Shown here one piece after another: positions 1 through 8,608 of a stretch of 25,565 nucleotides of DNA. The stretch lies in NCBI GenBank assembly GCA_964394205.1, contig CAYMVS010000026.1, positions 1-25,565 on the forward strand, written 5' to 3'. Source of the DNA: HGM05190 sp964394205. Lineage in GTDB: Bacteria; Bacteroidota; Bacteroidia; Bacteroidales; Muribaculaceae. Position numbers and translations under genes: made by a program. The notes below the pieces were generated by a model, which was not told the DNA's origin, made no database searches, and worked only from the letters and a program-made list of their open reading frames with translations. Position 1 is the first letter of the stretch; each line of letters starts with the position of its first letter.

Positions 1-546
1 CCGCTCGGCGCCATCGCCAAGTTTGCCGCCTCAGGCAAGCGCATCCGCAAGAAAGACCTCGGTCTGATCGCCTCTACCTACGGCTATGTTTACTGTGCTC
101 AGGTGGCTATGGGTGCCGACAATGCCCAGACCCTCAAGGCTATCCGCGAGGCCGAGGCTTACGACGGTCCTTCAATCATCATCGCCTACGCTCCCTGTAT
201 CAACCACGGCATCCGCGCCGGTATGGGTCACGCCCAGTTGGAAGAGCAGAAAGCCGTTGAGTGTGGCTACTGGCACCTGTGGCGCTACAACCCCACTCTC
301 GAGGAAGAGGGCAAGAACCCCTTCACCCTCGACAGCAAAGAGCCCGATTGGAGCAAATTTGAAGACTTCCTCAAAGGCGAGGTTCGCTATGCATCGGTTA
401 TGAAGCAGTATCCCGCCGAGGCTGCCGAGCTCTTTGCAGCTGCCAAAGCCAACGCCCAGTGGCGCTACAACAACTACCGTCGTCTCGCCCAACAGCAGTG
501 GGGCGTAGATCCCGAAGTTGGCAAAGTGGCCGAGGAGAAAATCTAA
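1..546 (+). CDS. nifJ: Pyruvate:ferredoxin (flavodoxin) oxidoreductase, C-terminal 181 residues (5' end outside window)
   Basis: The gene is open from the first base in frame 1 and ends at TAA 544-546; it is the 3' end of a much longer gene (the family is about 1,180-1,200 residues). The enzyme oxidises pyruvate and CoA to acetyl-CoA and CO2, reducing ferredoxin, in the cytoplasm of anaerobes. The fragment starts inside the thiamine-diphosphate domain (PLGAIAKFAASGKR), continues with YGYVYCAQVAMGADNAQTLK, and contains APCINHGI at codons about 64-71. By family knowledge the Cys in this motif ligates the [4Fe-4S] cluster near the cofactor. The C-terminal segment rich in Tyr, Trp and Ala (WRYNNYRRLAQQQWG) is typical of the family tail. 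A terminator lies 33 bases downstream. Nothing suggests damage. Confidence 0.96.
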   Translation, partial: PLGAIAKFAASGKRIRKKDLGLIASTYGYVYCAQVAMGADNAQTLKAIREAEAYDGPSIIIAYAPCINHGIRAGMGHAQLEEQKAVECGYWHLWRYNPTLEEEGKNPFTLDSKEPDWSKFEDFLKGEVRYASVMKQYPAEAAELFAAAKANAQWRYNNYRRLAQQQWGVDPEVGKVAEEKI

Positions 547-579
547 CGACACTGATTCTTTGAATCCCCAATAACTGTT

Positions 580-618
580 GAGAGGGTGTATCAAAACAGA
601 CGATACACCCTCTCTTTT
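580..618 (+). terminator. Rho-independent terminator of nifJ
   Basis: A perfect 13-bp stem (580-592 with 602-614, arm GAGAGGGTGTATC), a 9-base loop and TTTT at 615-618, placed 33 bases after the nifJ stop. Read on the minus strand the stem is followed by AACAG rather than T residues, so it probably acts mainly on the plus strand. It may still help separate the convergent HAD gene that ends at 633. Confidence 0.9.
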
Positions 619-632
619 ATGTTCTATAAAGT

Positions 633-1478
633 TTAAATATCCAGTTTATGGCGGGCTAAGACAAAGCGGGCCACAGAGTCGGCTGTGTTTGGCCCTATGG
701 TGATGTCGGCAGCCTCTTTGACGGCGTCGACAGCATTGCCAACGGCCACCGAGCAGTCGGCGACCGCCATCATGGGCAGGTCGTTGAGATTGTCGCCAAA
801 CACCACCACCTCGTCGGCCCCGACCATCGCGGCCAACCGCCTTATCCCGGCGGCTTTTGACACTCCCGGGGCAAATATCTCAAGATTGCCCTGTCGGTGA
901 TTGAAGATGTCGGGATAGGCCGACACGGCACACTCGCTGTTGGCACGCGTCTGCGCCGCCAAGGCCTCGATATGGTCAATCTCGCCCATGGCATAGATCA
1001 GCACCACCCGGTCGCCATCGCGATCCATGTCAAAGGGGATGGTGTTGACATGAAACCGTTTCAGGGGAAGTTTCACCCGGTCGGCGACAAACTTTTGCTG
1101 AATGTTGGTCAGCCGGCCGCTGATGTAGACATCAAGGATGCCGTCCTCTCCCATCACATAGATAAATGGATTGACACGGCGCCGGCGACACCCGTCGATA
1201 ATCGGCTCGACGTCGGCTCGGGGTATGAGCCGCGGGTGCAGGTATCGCCCGGTCTTAAAGTCCCACAAGGCGGCGCCGGTCATCACCACCGCCGGTATCC
1301 CGGGACAAAAATCACCGAAGAGGGGCACCACCGTGGCCGGGGTGCGCGCCGTGGCGGCGGTAAACATGACACCCTGACGGGTAAGCCGTCGGATAATACG
1401 GGCCGACTCGGGCGACACGCGGCTGTCGGAGCCGAGCAATGTGCCATCGAGGTCGGTCACATATAAGGTCCCGCTCAT
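633..1478 (-). CDS. Cof-type HAD-superfamily phosphatase
   Basis: This 281-residue cytoplasmic protein has all the HAD motifs: DLDGT at residues 9-13 (nucleophile and acid/base Asp), a Thr-rich motif II near 40-45 (FTAATAR), Lys208 in GVSK, and GDNLND at 228-233 for Mg2+. The large insert between motifs II and III fits the C2 cap of the Cof/YbiV group, which hydrolyses small sugar phosphates, nucleotides or cofactors. The substrate cannot be read from sequence. The ATG overlaps the stop of the upstream permease gene in an ATGA, and AGGAGG lies just upstream of the start, so translation is probably coupled. It is the last gene of the tolC-hlyD-permease operon. A role in export is not obvious, and it may simply share the transcript. 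Confidence 0.92.
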   Translation of the reverse strand: MSGTLYVTDLDGTLLGSDSRVSPESARIIRRLTRQGVMFTAATARTPATVVPLFGDFCPGIPAVVMTGAALWDFKTGRYLHPRLIPRADVEPIIDGCRRRRVNPFIYVMGEDGILDVYISGRLTNIQQKFVADRVKLPLKRFHVNTIPFDMDRDGDRVVLIYAMGEIDHIEALAAQTRANSECAVSAYPDIFNHRQGNLEIFAPGVSKAAGIRRLAAMVGADEVVVFGDNLNDLPMMAVADCSVAVGNAVDAVKEAADITIGPNTADSVARFVLARHKLDI

Positions 1479-2698
1479 GACTCGCCTCCTTGCTCAATGG
1501 CGCCCCCGGGTTGGAGGCGACGGTTGCAGGCACGGCGATAGCGCATTATCAGGTAGGCGATTACAAAGTAGACCGCCGAGAGCCCCCAAAGCCACAGGTA
1601 GGGGGTTGACTGCTGCTCGAGCGTGGCGTGATTGCTGTTCATGCGTATGAAACCCTCGACACCCCATGTGGCCGGAATAGCGTTACCGACCCATTTCCAG
1701 AACATCGGCATGGCATACCGCGGCCAGGTGAGCCCCGATAGGAACAGGAACACAACCGAGGTAAACACGACCACCATCAGCGAGTTCTCGCGCTCGGTGA
1801 CAAGTGTGCCGATAATCACGCCGAGAAACGACGTCGCCACCAGCAAGGGGAGGATAAACAGGAAGTAGTGCCAATAGTTGCCGGTGTGGGGCAGAGAGAA
1901 CATCTCGGGCACTCCATGCAACATGTAAAGCACCAGGGGCGCATATATCACCACATAACACAACATCTTGCCCAACAACATCGCCGAGGGCGAGGCATCG
2001 ACCTGCATGGGGTCATACCCGCCGCAGCGGCGACGGCGCTCGGCGGCTCCGCCAGCGAGCATCGCTATACCAAGAATGAGGCTCTGCTGCATGATGAGCA
2101 CAAGGATGCCCGGAATGATAAACGATGCAAAACCCTGTGAGGTGTCGCCCAAAAAGACAGCCTCGCTGTTGATGGGGGTCGACACCCCCTGTGCCGGCAA
2201 GCCGATGGCGTCGGCAAGCTCGGTCTGAACCTTTGAGCCGTAGGCAATCTGGATGTCGGTCAGAGCCGACAGCATGGCGCGGTAGCGCAGCAGCAGGCTC
2301 ATGTCAAAATAGAACGGCACGGTGGCTTGCCCGCCGCGGCCAAGCGTCTTGTCAAAGCCGGCGGGAATCTCCATTATGGCCACCGCCTCATGGCTGTTCA
2401 TGGCCTCGCGGGCCTCGTCAAGTGTCGCGGCATAGCCGCTCACCTTGATGGCCGGCGTCGCGTTGACCATCCTGGTAAACTCGCGCGACCGGGCTGTCGC
2501 CGAGTGGTCGACAACAACCACCGGCAGGTCGGTGACAACCTCGGGGTTATATATCAAGGTGTAGATCACCGGATAAAGTAGCGGCAGGAAAAGGAAGAAG
2601 ACGAGCACACCGGCATCGTGGGTCACAAGATAAAACTCACGACGCCATGCTCTGTAAAGGCCTTGAAACCACCTGTATATGTTATTAAACAGACTCAT
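1475..2698 (-). CDS. ABC-2 type transporter permease (second of two)
   Basis: This 407-residue inner-membrane protein has the YhhJ/YbhR layout: a cytoplasmic start (WFQGLYRAWRREF), a first membrane helix around residues 30-50 (VLVFFLFLPLLYPVIYTLI), a periplasmic domain of about 150 residues (VVVVDHSATARSREFTRMV and following), then about five helices from residue 215 to the end. An Arg-rich loop (AAERRRRCGGYDPMQ) precedes the third helix. ABC-2 permeases form the channel of ATP-driven exporters. It lies 7 bases after the neighbouring permease gene and is its diverged paralogue, sharing the pattern hhVVDxxxxxxSRxx. The two probably form a heterodimer. No ATP-binding subunit is encoded beside them. 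The substrate is unknown; drugs, bile acids or lipids are possible by analogy. Confidence 0.92.
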   Translation of the reverse strand: MSLFNNIYRWFQGLYRAWRREFYLVTHDAGVLVFFLFLPLLYPVIYTLIYNPEVVTDLPVVVVDHSATARSREFTRMVNATPAIKVSGYAATLDEAREAMNSHEAVAIMEIPAGFDKTLGRGGQATVPFYFDMSLLLRYRAMLSALTDIQIAYGSKVQTELADAIGLPAQGVSTPINSEAVFLGDTSQGFASFIIPGILVLIMQQSLILGIAMLAGGAAERRRRCGGYDPMQVDASPSAMLLGKMLCYVVIYAPLVLYMLHGVPEMFSLPHTGNYWHYFLFILPLLVATSFLGVIIGTLVTERENSLMVVVFTSVVFLFLSGLTWPRYAMPMFWKWVGNAIPATWGVEGFIRMNSNHATLEQQSTPYLWLWGLSAVYFVIAYLIMRYRRACNRRLQPGGAIEQGGES

Positions 2699-2705
2699 AG
2701 TGCAA

Positions 2706-3866
2706 TCAAGTTAAGTAGACCGGGCCGAGACACAGGCGGCGCAGGCGGCGCAACCCGAGCAGAGGCAACAGCCCGAAAAGTATCATGATAATATAGTACC
2801 ACCGCGAGTAGAACAGCGGGATGCCGTTGAGGGCCTGGTCACAATAAGCCAGGAAATACCACCTGACGGGGAGCATATAGCTGAAAATGGCGATCCCGCC
2901 ATACATGCTGGCCACCGGAAACGAGAACGCGGCGATCGAGAAACTCAGGATGCCGATGAGCGACACTCCTGAGAGCGCCAACCTGAAGTTTGGCACAATC
3001 TCGGCTATCAGCGCTGCAAATCCCTGTGAAGCGACAACAAGCAGAAACATCGCCAGCAGCAGGTGCCACGTCGGGCAGTTAAGCGGCAGGCATCCCCACA
3101 TATTTATCATGGCCAGACAGCCCCATCCCACTAAGGTGAAGATGATTGTCTGTGGCAGCAGCTTGCCTGTCAGCGCCACCACCATAGAGTTGCCCGCCGT
3201 CGACAGCCACTGCCGCGAGCTGCCGGTCTTTATCTCCTGCATGATGGTAAACACTGTCACCATCATCACCAGCAGAGAGACAACCCCCGGGATGAACGAG
3301 TTGCTCAGATAGATCGAGTAGTTCATCCACGGGTTGCCGATTGGATGCTCCTGAACAGCAACCGGCTGAATCAGCGACCCGACGGTCGAGCTGTTGAGAC
3401 CGGCCGAGACAAGCTCGGTGGATACCACGCCGGCGGTCACCGTGACAGCTGTCGTCTTGAACCCCTTGAATGTCAGTGTGCCGGGCACAAAATATGTCAT
3501 ATTGCTGTAGAACGACAGAGTGGGGGTACGGCCGGCCACGGTCTCTTTCTCAAAATCCTGGGGAATGTAGAAGAAACCGAAAGTCTCGCCGCGGCGCACC
3601 TTATCGAGAGCGTCATGAAACGACTCCTGGTCGGCCACGATGTCGATTAGCTCCGACGATCCGAGAGTGCGTATGGTTTGGCGCGACAGCGTCGACCTGT
3701 CAAGATCGACCACCCCCACCGGGGCCTTCAGAGGCAGACCCTCCCTCATAAGGTCAAGGAAGAAGAAGGCCACAGCGACGGGCACCACCACCATCATCAT
3801 CAGGTAGATGGGGCGCTTGACCAATGTCTGCACACCGCGCTTTAAAGAGGCTGTCAATCTGTTCAT
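2706..3866 (-). CDS. ABC-2 type transporter permease (first of two)
   Basis: This 386-residue membrane protein has a helix near the N-terminus (YLMMMVVVPVAVAFFFLDL, residues about 21-39), an extracytoplasmic domain with GVVDLDRSTLSRQTIRTL, and five hydrophobic segments in the C-terminal half (for example FIPGVVSLLVMMVTVFTIM and LLLAMFLLVVASQGFAALI). This is the architecture of ABC-2 (YhhJ/YbhR-like) exporters. The gene starts 6 bases after the hlyD-like gene and ends 7 bases before the second permease gene, so all are surely co-transcribed. With the adaptor and the outer-membrane factor it should span both membranes. As with its partner, no Walker A/B protein is adjacent, so an ATPase encoded elsewhere must be assumed if the complex is ATP driven. 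Confidence 0.92.
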   Translation of the reverse strand: MNRLTASLKRGVQTLVKRPIYLMMMVVVPVAVAFFFLDLMREGLPLKAPVGVVDLDRSTLSRQTIRTLGSSELIDIVADQESFHDALDKVRRGETFGFFYIPQDFEKETVAGRTPTLSFYSNMTYFVPGTLTFKGFKTTAVTVTAGVVSTELVSAGLNSSTVGSLIQPVAVQEHPIGNPWMNYSIYLSNSFIPGVVSLLVMMVTVFTIMQEIKTGSSRQWLSTAGNSMVVALTGKLLPQTIIFTLVGWGCLAMINMWGCLPLNCPTWHLLLAMFLLVVASQGFAALIAEIVPNFRLALSGVSLIGILSFSIAAFSFPVASMYGGIAIFSYMLPVRWYFLAYCDQALNGIPLFYSRWYYIIMILFGLLPLLGLRRLRRLCLGPVYLT

Positions 3867-3872
3867 CGTGTG

Positions 3873-4877
3873 TTACTTTTTATATATCACAGTCATGCCG
3901 GGACGCAGGTCGGGCTGACGGTCAACGGGACGGGCTTTTATCTCAAACGTGCGGCTGTCCCAATCGCCGGTTGCCTTGGTCGCACGCCATGTGGCATAGC
4001 TCCCCATGTCGCGCACATAGAAGATTTTACACTTTATCTCCTTGCCGTCAAAACCGGGCACCATCAGTGAAATCTCTTTGCCGAGCTTGAGGTCGTTGAG
4101 CATATCCTCACGCACGTTGAATGTCACCCATTTGTCGTCGACCTTAAGCAGTGACATGATGGGGGTGCCGAGCGACACGAGTTCACCGACATTGGGATAG
4201 ACCTGGTCAATCAACCCGTCACAGGGGGCCACGAGATACTGGTCCTCAAGCAGACTCTCGACCTCCTTTACACCACCTTTGGCGACGGTCACCATGGCTG
4301 CAGCGCTCTCCTTGTCCTCACGCTGGGCGCCGGCAACGGCCAGAGAGTGCTGGCTGCGGGCAGCCTGCTCGGCAGCCACGGCTGCATCGTAGGCAGCCTT
4401 GGCCTCGTCGCGTTTCTGAGCGCTCACAACACCCTTTGCATAGAGAGCCTCCATGCGGTCGTAGGTCTTTTTGGTGATGTCGCGGGCCGCGGCGGCCTGC
4501 TTTACAAGATCGGCCGCGCCGTCGACAATCTGGCTGCGCGTGCCGGCATCAATCTTCTGACGCTGGGCGGCGGCGACATTCTCCATCGCCACAGCCTGCA
4601 TCAGTTTTGCCTCGGCAAGCGACGAGTGGATGTGAACAAGGGTATCACCGGCGTGAACCGAGTCTCCCTCGCTCACGTAGAGGTCGACAACTCGCCCGGG
4701 CAGTTTGCCCGAAATGCGTATAGAGGTCGCGTCGGCTTGACCTTCAATAATCTCGGCCGGCTTGTTAAGGAAGAGGAAGCCGACAATCGCCATCACAGCT
4801 ACCGCTATGATCACACAGACAAGCGTGATGGCGAGCACGCGCTCTTCGCGCGATTTGGGTGTATCGTTTTGTGCCAT
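3873..4877 (-). CDS. HlyD-family periplasmic adaptor (membrane fusion protein)
   Basis: Start chosen at the ATG at 4877 (MAQNDTPKSREERV, 334 residues). A longer frame to 4949 would overlap the end of the upstream tolC-like gene by 56 bases and adds non-typical sequence. An N-terminal membrane anchor spans residues about 14-37 (VLAITLVCVIIAVAVMAIVG). Then come the first lipoyl-like half (SIRISGKLPGRVVDLYVSEGDSVHAGDTL), an Ala-rich alpha-helical hairpin of roughly 110 residues, the second half (LVAPCDGLIDQVYPNVGELVSLG) and a beta-barrel domain. Such adaptors bridge the inner-membrane permease and a TolC channel. The gap to tolC is 16 bases and to the permease 6 bases. No strong ribosome binding site is seen, which is usual in Bacteroidota. 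Confidence 0.94.
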   Translation of the reverse strand: MAQNDTPKSREERVLAITLVCVIIAVAVMAIVGFLFLNKPAEIIEGQADATSIRISGKLPGRVVDLYVSEGDSVHAGDTLVHIHSSLAEAKLMQAVAMENVAAAQRQKIDAGTRSQIVDGAADLVKQAAAARDITKKTYDRMEALYAKGVVSAQKRDEAKAAYDAAVAAEQAARSQHSLAVAGAQREDKESAAAMVTVAKGGVKEVESLLEDQYLVAPCDGLIDQVYPNVGELVSLGTPIMSLLKVDDKWVTFNVREDMLNDLKLGKEISLMVPGFDGKEIKCKIFYVRDMGSYATWRATKATGDWDSRTFEIKARPVDRQPDLRPGMTVIYKK

Positions 4878-4893
4878 GATATGTAAGTATTTT

Positions 4894-6372
4894 TCAATAG
4901 TTAAGTGTTCCAAGTACCTTTGACAGATAGACATCACACAGCTTGACATCTATCATCGCGTCAATCTTCTCGCTGTTGGCCTTGAGCCAGGCTGTCTGGG
5001 CCTCCATGACATTCTGGGTGGTCATGACCCCCTCGGCAAAACCAATCTGTGCATGGGAGAGGTTGCTCTCGGCGCTGGTCATGTTGGAGAGCGCCATCTG
5101 ATAGGTCTTGACAGCCTCGCGTGATTTAAACGAGGCCTGGCTGACCTGAAGGTCGACCATCTCACGGGCATCCTCAAGCTCCAGCTCCTGAATGACAGCC
5201 TGTGTCTTTGCCGCGCGGTATTGATTGTAATTGCTGTAATTGAAAATCGGGATGCGCAACACCGCGCCAACCGAGAAAGCGCCGTCAAAACGTTTCTTAA
5301 ACCCGTCAAACATATTGGGATTGGAGAAACTGTAGGAACCCATCAGGGCAACACTCGGCATCATTGTCGAGCGGGCCACATCGGCCTTCTGCTCCATGAT
5401 CTTGACACCGAGCCTCAGCGCCTCCAGGTCCTTGCGACGGCTGTAGACATCCTCCATATTATAAGAGGTGGCGACAACCGGTGTGACCGAAGCCTCGTCG
5501 ATCGACTCATCGGCAAGTATCATCTGAGTGTTGACCGGCAGGCCGCAAATCTGGGCAAGCGCCATGCGCGACAACACCAGTCCGTTCTCAACCTTTGTCA
5601 GGTCTACGTTTGCCTCATTCAATTTCACCTTGACCGTGAGCAGGTCGCTCTCGGTGGCGACACCCTCGTCGACCATCGCCTGCACGTTATTCATCAGCGT
5701 GTCCAACAGAGCCACATAGCTCACGGCGAGCTCGCGTTTGGCCTTGAGCGAGACCACCTGCCAGTAGGAGGCATCGACGGCATAAATGATGTCTTGTGTC
5801 TTGTTGTCACTCATCGCCGAGGCCAGGTCTTTGGCATAGCCCGCCATCTTGTTGAGCGCAACGATTTTCCCACCCATATAGATTGGCTGAGTCACGGTGA
5901 CAGCCCCAAAAAACAGATTATGGATGTCAAACTCCATTGACTCTTTCGGTATCAGCGCCACCTCGCCGGGGATATACTGGCCATTGGGACCCTTGACCGG
6001 CATCCCGGTCTCGGGATTGGTCACCAGATTGAATTGATAGCTCTGGGTCTTGGGGTCAAAACTCTTGACCGGAAGCAGCTGGTCGCTGTCAAACACCGAC
6101 AGATTCTTCTGGTTATACATATACCCGCCTGCAAAATCGATCGACGGCAGATAGGCCGCAAAGGCCGCGTCTTTCTCATAGCCGGCCATATCTACCTTTG
6201 CACGCGATATCTTGAGCTGCTTATTGTTGGCAAGAGCCAGGGCACGGCATGAATCAACCGTGACAACACCCGCGGGCGCCGTGGCGCCTTGTTGAGCACA
6301 AACAATTGTCGATGATGCCCCTAAGAGCAATGCCAGCGACATCGCGCGTGTGATAAAATTAATCGGTGACAT
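4894..6372 (-). CDS. TolC-like outer membrane efflux protein
   Basis: Start chosen at the ATG at 6372 (MSPINFITRAMSLALLLGAS, 492 residues), because a signal peptide ending near VCAQQ follows directly. The in-frame ATG at 6426 would add 18 residues before it. The protein shows two repeats of the outer-membrane efflux family: long Ala/Leu-rich helices (VDSCRALALANNKQLKISRA; later YSRRKDLEALRLGVKIMEQK), each leading to beta strands with alternating residues (FAGGYMYNQ; LMGSYSFSN). It should form the trimeric channel of the exporter encoded downstream and is the first gene of that operon. A minus-strand TATATTTC at 6415-6422 is the best -7 candidate, but a matching -33 box is not clear, so I do not list a promoter. 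Confidence 0.94.
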   Translation of the reverse strand: MSPINFITRAMSLALLLGASSTIVCAQQGATAPAGVVTVDSCRALALANNKQLKISRAKVDMAGYEKDAAFAAYLPSIDFAGGYMYNQKNLSVFDSDQLLPVKSFDPKTQSYQFNLVTNPETGMPVKGPNGQYIPGEVALIPKESMEFDIHNLFFGAVTVTQPIYMGGKIVALNKMAGYAKDLASAMSDNKTQDIIYAVDASYWQVVSLKAKRELAVSYVALLDTLMNNVQAMVDEGVATESDLLTVKVKLNEANVDLTKVENGLVLSRMALAQICGLPVNTQMILADESIDEASVTPVVATSYNMEDVYSRRKDLEALRLGVKIMEQKADVARSTMMPSVALMGSYSFSNPNMFDGFKKRFDGAFSVGAVLRIPIFNYSNYNQYRAAKTQAVIQELELEDAREMVDLQVSQASFKSREAVKTYQMALSNMTSAESNLSHAQIGFAEGVMTTQNVMEAQTAWLKANSEKIDAMIDVKLCDVYLSKVLGTLNY

Positions 6373-6452
6373 AAATTTTTTTATACTTGAAACGTGGTTA
6401 GTCGAAAGTCTACTGAAATATAACAAAAAAAATCATAAAAAAGTTGAACGCG

Positions 6453-6498
6453 CCGGTCTCAAGATGCAAAGCAGGCGACCCGAGACCGGATCGCCTGC
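6453..6498 (-). other. Crossed 8-bp pairings (pseudoknot topology) downstream of transketolase
   Basis: Two perfect 8-bp complementary pairs interlock: 6453-6460 (CCGGTCTC) with 6482-6489, and 6471-6478 (GCAGGCGA) with 6491-6498. The order is A-B-A'-B', so each arm of one stem lies in the loop or flank of the other. On the minus strand, 27 bases after the transketolase stop, this gives an H-type layout with loops of 1, 3 and 10 bases. Either stem alone could be a terminator hairpin, but the following TTTGCATCTT is a poor U-tract. It may be a terminator, a 3'-end stabiliser or a protein-binding element. Its function is inferred only. Confidence 0.5.
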
Positions 6499-6525
6499 CA
6501 TTTGGTGAATGTTCAGGTCGGCTGA

Positions 6526-8556
6526 TTATTTGCCGAGGTAAGTTTTAACCGAGTCGAGCACGGCGGGTGCTGTAAAGCCAAATTTCTCGTCAAGCACCTT
6601 GTAGGGAGCCGACGCGCCAAAGCGTGCCATTCCATAGACGACACCGTTGCGGCCAACAAGGCCTTTGAGCGTCGAGGGGAGACCGGCGGTGAGGCCGAAT
6701 GTTGGCAGCGAGGCCGGGAGAACGCTGTCACGGTAGGCCTCATCCTGCTCTTCAAACAGACCTATCGAGGGGGCCGACACAACTCGGGCTCCGATACCCT
6801 CGGCGTCGAGCAGGGTTGCCACCTCACAAAGCAGCGACACCTCCGAGCCATTGGCAACAAGAACCACGTCGGGGTTGGCGACATCCATCACCACATAAGC
6901 GCCGCGGCGCGACTGCTCGGCCTCTTTAAAGCGGTTACCCGAGGCTGCCGGGAGGTCTTTGATATCCTGACGCGAGAAAATCAGCGCTGTGGGGGTGTCA
7001 AAGTTTTCCATCGCCATCTGCCATGCCACCGAGGTCTCGGCAGCGTCGGCCGGGCGGAGCACAAGCACTGAGGGTCGGCCCGAGAAGTTCTTGATCTGCT
7101 CCATCAGGCGTATCTGTGCCTCCTGCTCGATCGGCTCGTGGGTCGGGCCATCCTCACCGACGCGGAATGCATCGTGGGTCCAGATATATTTTACAGGAAT
7201 CTCCATCAGCGCGGCAAGGCGCACGGCCGGTTTCATATAGTCGCTGAACACGAAGAAGGTGCCGCAGGCGCCAATGATGCCCCCGTGGAGCACGATGCCG
7301 TTCATAATCGCAGCCATGGTGAGCTCCGACACGCCGGCGTGGAAGAACGCTCCGGTGAAGTCGCCGTTGGTAAACGGATGTGTCTTTTTCAGGAATGAGT
7401 CGGTCTTGTCCGAGTTGGCAAGGTCGGCCGAGGCGACAATCATGTTGTTGACCTTCTCGGCAAGGGTTGACAGGACGTTGCCCGAAGCGGTGCGCGTGGC
7501 GATACCGGGCTTGTGGGCGATGGCCGAGTAGTCAATCTCGGGCAGGCGGTTGTTGAGCATGTCGTCGAGCTCGCGGGCGAGAACGGGGTTGGCCTCGCGC
7601 CATGCTTTCTCCTGGTCGTGACGCTCTTTGACAATCTGTCGCAACTGCTGGCGACGTGCTTCATAAAGATCCTTGGCCTCCTGACGTATAACGAATGGAT
7701 TCTCAGGGTCGCCACCAAGATGACGCACGGTGGCTTCATAGTCGCCGCCCGACTTGCTGATGGGCTGACCGTGGGTTGAGCTCTGACCCTCAAACGGGGT
7801 GCCGTCGGTCTTGACGATACCCTTGCCCATGACGGTGTGACCGATGATGATGGTCGGTTTCTCCTTCTCGCCCTGAGCCTTGATGATGGCATCGGCTATC
7901 TGGACCGGGTCATTGCCGTCAATCTCGATCACATTCCAGTGCCATGCACGATATTTGGCTGCATAGTCCTCCTGGTCGACAGCGTCGACGTAGGTTGACA
8001 GCTGCACCTTGTTGCAGTCATAAAACATAATCAGGTTTGACAGGCCAAGATAGCCGGCGATACGCCCGGCGCCCTGGCTTATCTCCTCCTGCACGCCGCC
8101 GTCGGAGATAAAGGCGTAGGTCTTATGGCTCATCCAGTCGCCGAAACGGGCCACAAGGAAGCGCTCGGCTATGGCCGAGCCGACTGCCATCGTGTGACCC
8201 TGGCCAAGCGGACCCGAAGTGTTCTCGACACCGCGCTCTACACAAAGCTCGGGGTGACCGGGGGTCTCGCTGCCCCACTGACGGAACTGTGCGAGCTCCT
8301 CGGGGGTATAGTGGCCGGCAAGAGCCAGCACGCCATAAAGCATGGGCGACATGTGACCCGGGTCGAGGAAGAAACGGTCACGGGCAATCCACCGGGGATT
8401 GTCGGGATCGGTGACCAAAAATTGTGAATACAACACGTTGACAAAGTCGGCACCGCCCATCGCGCCGCCGGGGTGGCCTGATTTTGCTTTCTCAACCATC
8501 GACGCGGCAAGAATACGGATATTGTCGGCCGCTGAGTTTAAAACTTTTACATCCAT
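6526..8556 (-). CDS. tkt: Transketolase
   Basis: This full-length 676-residue cytoplasmic enzyme of the non-oxidative pentose phosphate pathway transfers two-carbon ketol units between sugar phosphates using thiamine diphosphate and Mg2+. Visible motifs: SGHPGG at 26-31 with His28; ISDGGVQEEIS around 150-160 leading to Asn182 in DCNK (the ThDP/Mg2+ motif, with SDG in place of the usual GDG, as I know it from Bacteroides homologues); catalytic Glu411 in GVSE; and GEDGPTHEP at 467-475, the transketolase signature. The start ATG at 8556 is directly followed by the expected N-terminus. It lies 52 bases downstream of the MFS transporter gene and is probably the last gene of the unit starting at 11090. 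The sugar-transporter neighbour fits a role in sugar catabolism. Confidence 0.97.
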   Translation of the reverse strand: MDVKVLNSAADNIRILAASMVEKAKSGHPGGAMGGADFVNVLYSQFLVTDPDNPRWIARDRFFLDPGHMSPMLYGVLALAGHYTPEELAQFRQWGSETPGHPELCVERGVENTSGPLGQGHTMAVGSAIAERFLVARFGDWMSHKTYAFISDGGVQEEISQGAGRIAGYLGLSNLIMFYDCNKVQLSTYVDAVDQEDYAAKYRAWHWNVIEIDGNDPVQIADAIIKAQGEKEKPTIIIGHTVMGKGIVKTDGTPFEGQSSTHGQPISKSGGDYEATVRHLGGDPENPFVIRQEAKDLYEARRQQLRQIVKERHDQEKAWREANPVLARELDDMLNNRLPEIDYSAIAHKPGIATRTASGNVLSTLAEKVNNMIVASADLANSDKTDSFLKKTHPFTNGDFTGAFFHAGVSELTMAAIMNGIVLHGGIIGACGTFFVFSDYMKPAVRLAALMEIPVKYIWTHDAFRVGEDGPTHEPIEQEAQIRLMEQIKNFSGRPSVLVLRPADAAETSVAWQMAMENFDTPTALIFSRQDIKDLPAASGNRFKEAEQSRRGAYVVMDVANPDVVLVANGSEVSLLCEVATLLDAEGIGARVVSAPSIGLFEEQDEAYRDSVLPASLPTFGLTAGLPSTLKGLVGRNGVVYGMARFGASAPYKVLDEKFGFTAPAVLDSVKTYLGK

Positions 8557-8608
8557 AGAGATTGATTATGTTTAATTGGATTTTGGTTCTTTTAAAATAG
8601 TGACTGTA

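Noticed and set aside
150..160. SDG in place of GDG in the transketolase cofactor motif (residue numbers)
   Set aside because: It looked like a missing key residue, but the Asp is kept and the same SDGG form is known to me from Bacteroides transketolases, so it is a lineage feature, not a defect.
897..1466. A 189-codon plus-strand frame opposite the HAD gene
   Set aside because: It is antisense to a gene with all HAD motifs. His/Arg-rich shadow frames of this kind are common in GC-rich coding DNA.
4878..4949. Upstream extension of the HlyD-like gene to 4949
   Set aside because: It would overlap the tolC-like gene by 56 bases and puts a non-typical segment before the membrane anchor; the ATG at 4877 gives the normal N-terminus.
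6415..6446. Possible promoter TATATTTC upstream of the tolC-like gene
   Set aside because: The -7 box deviates from TAnnTTTG in its last base and no TTTG or TTG is found at the required distance.
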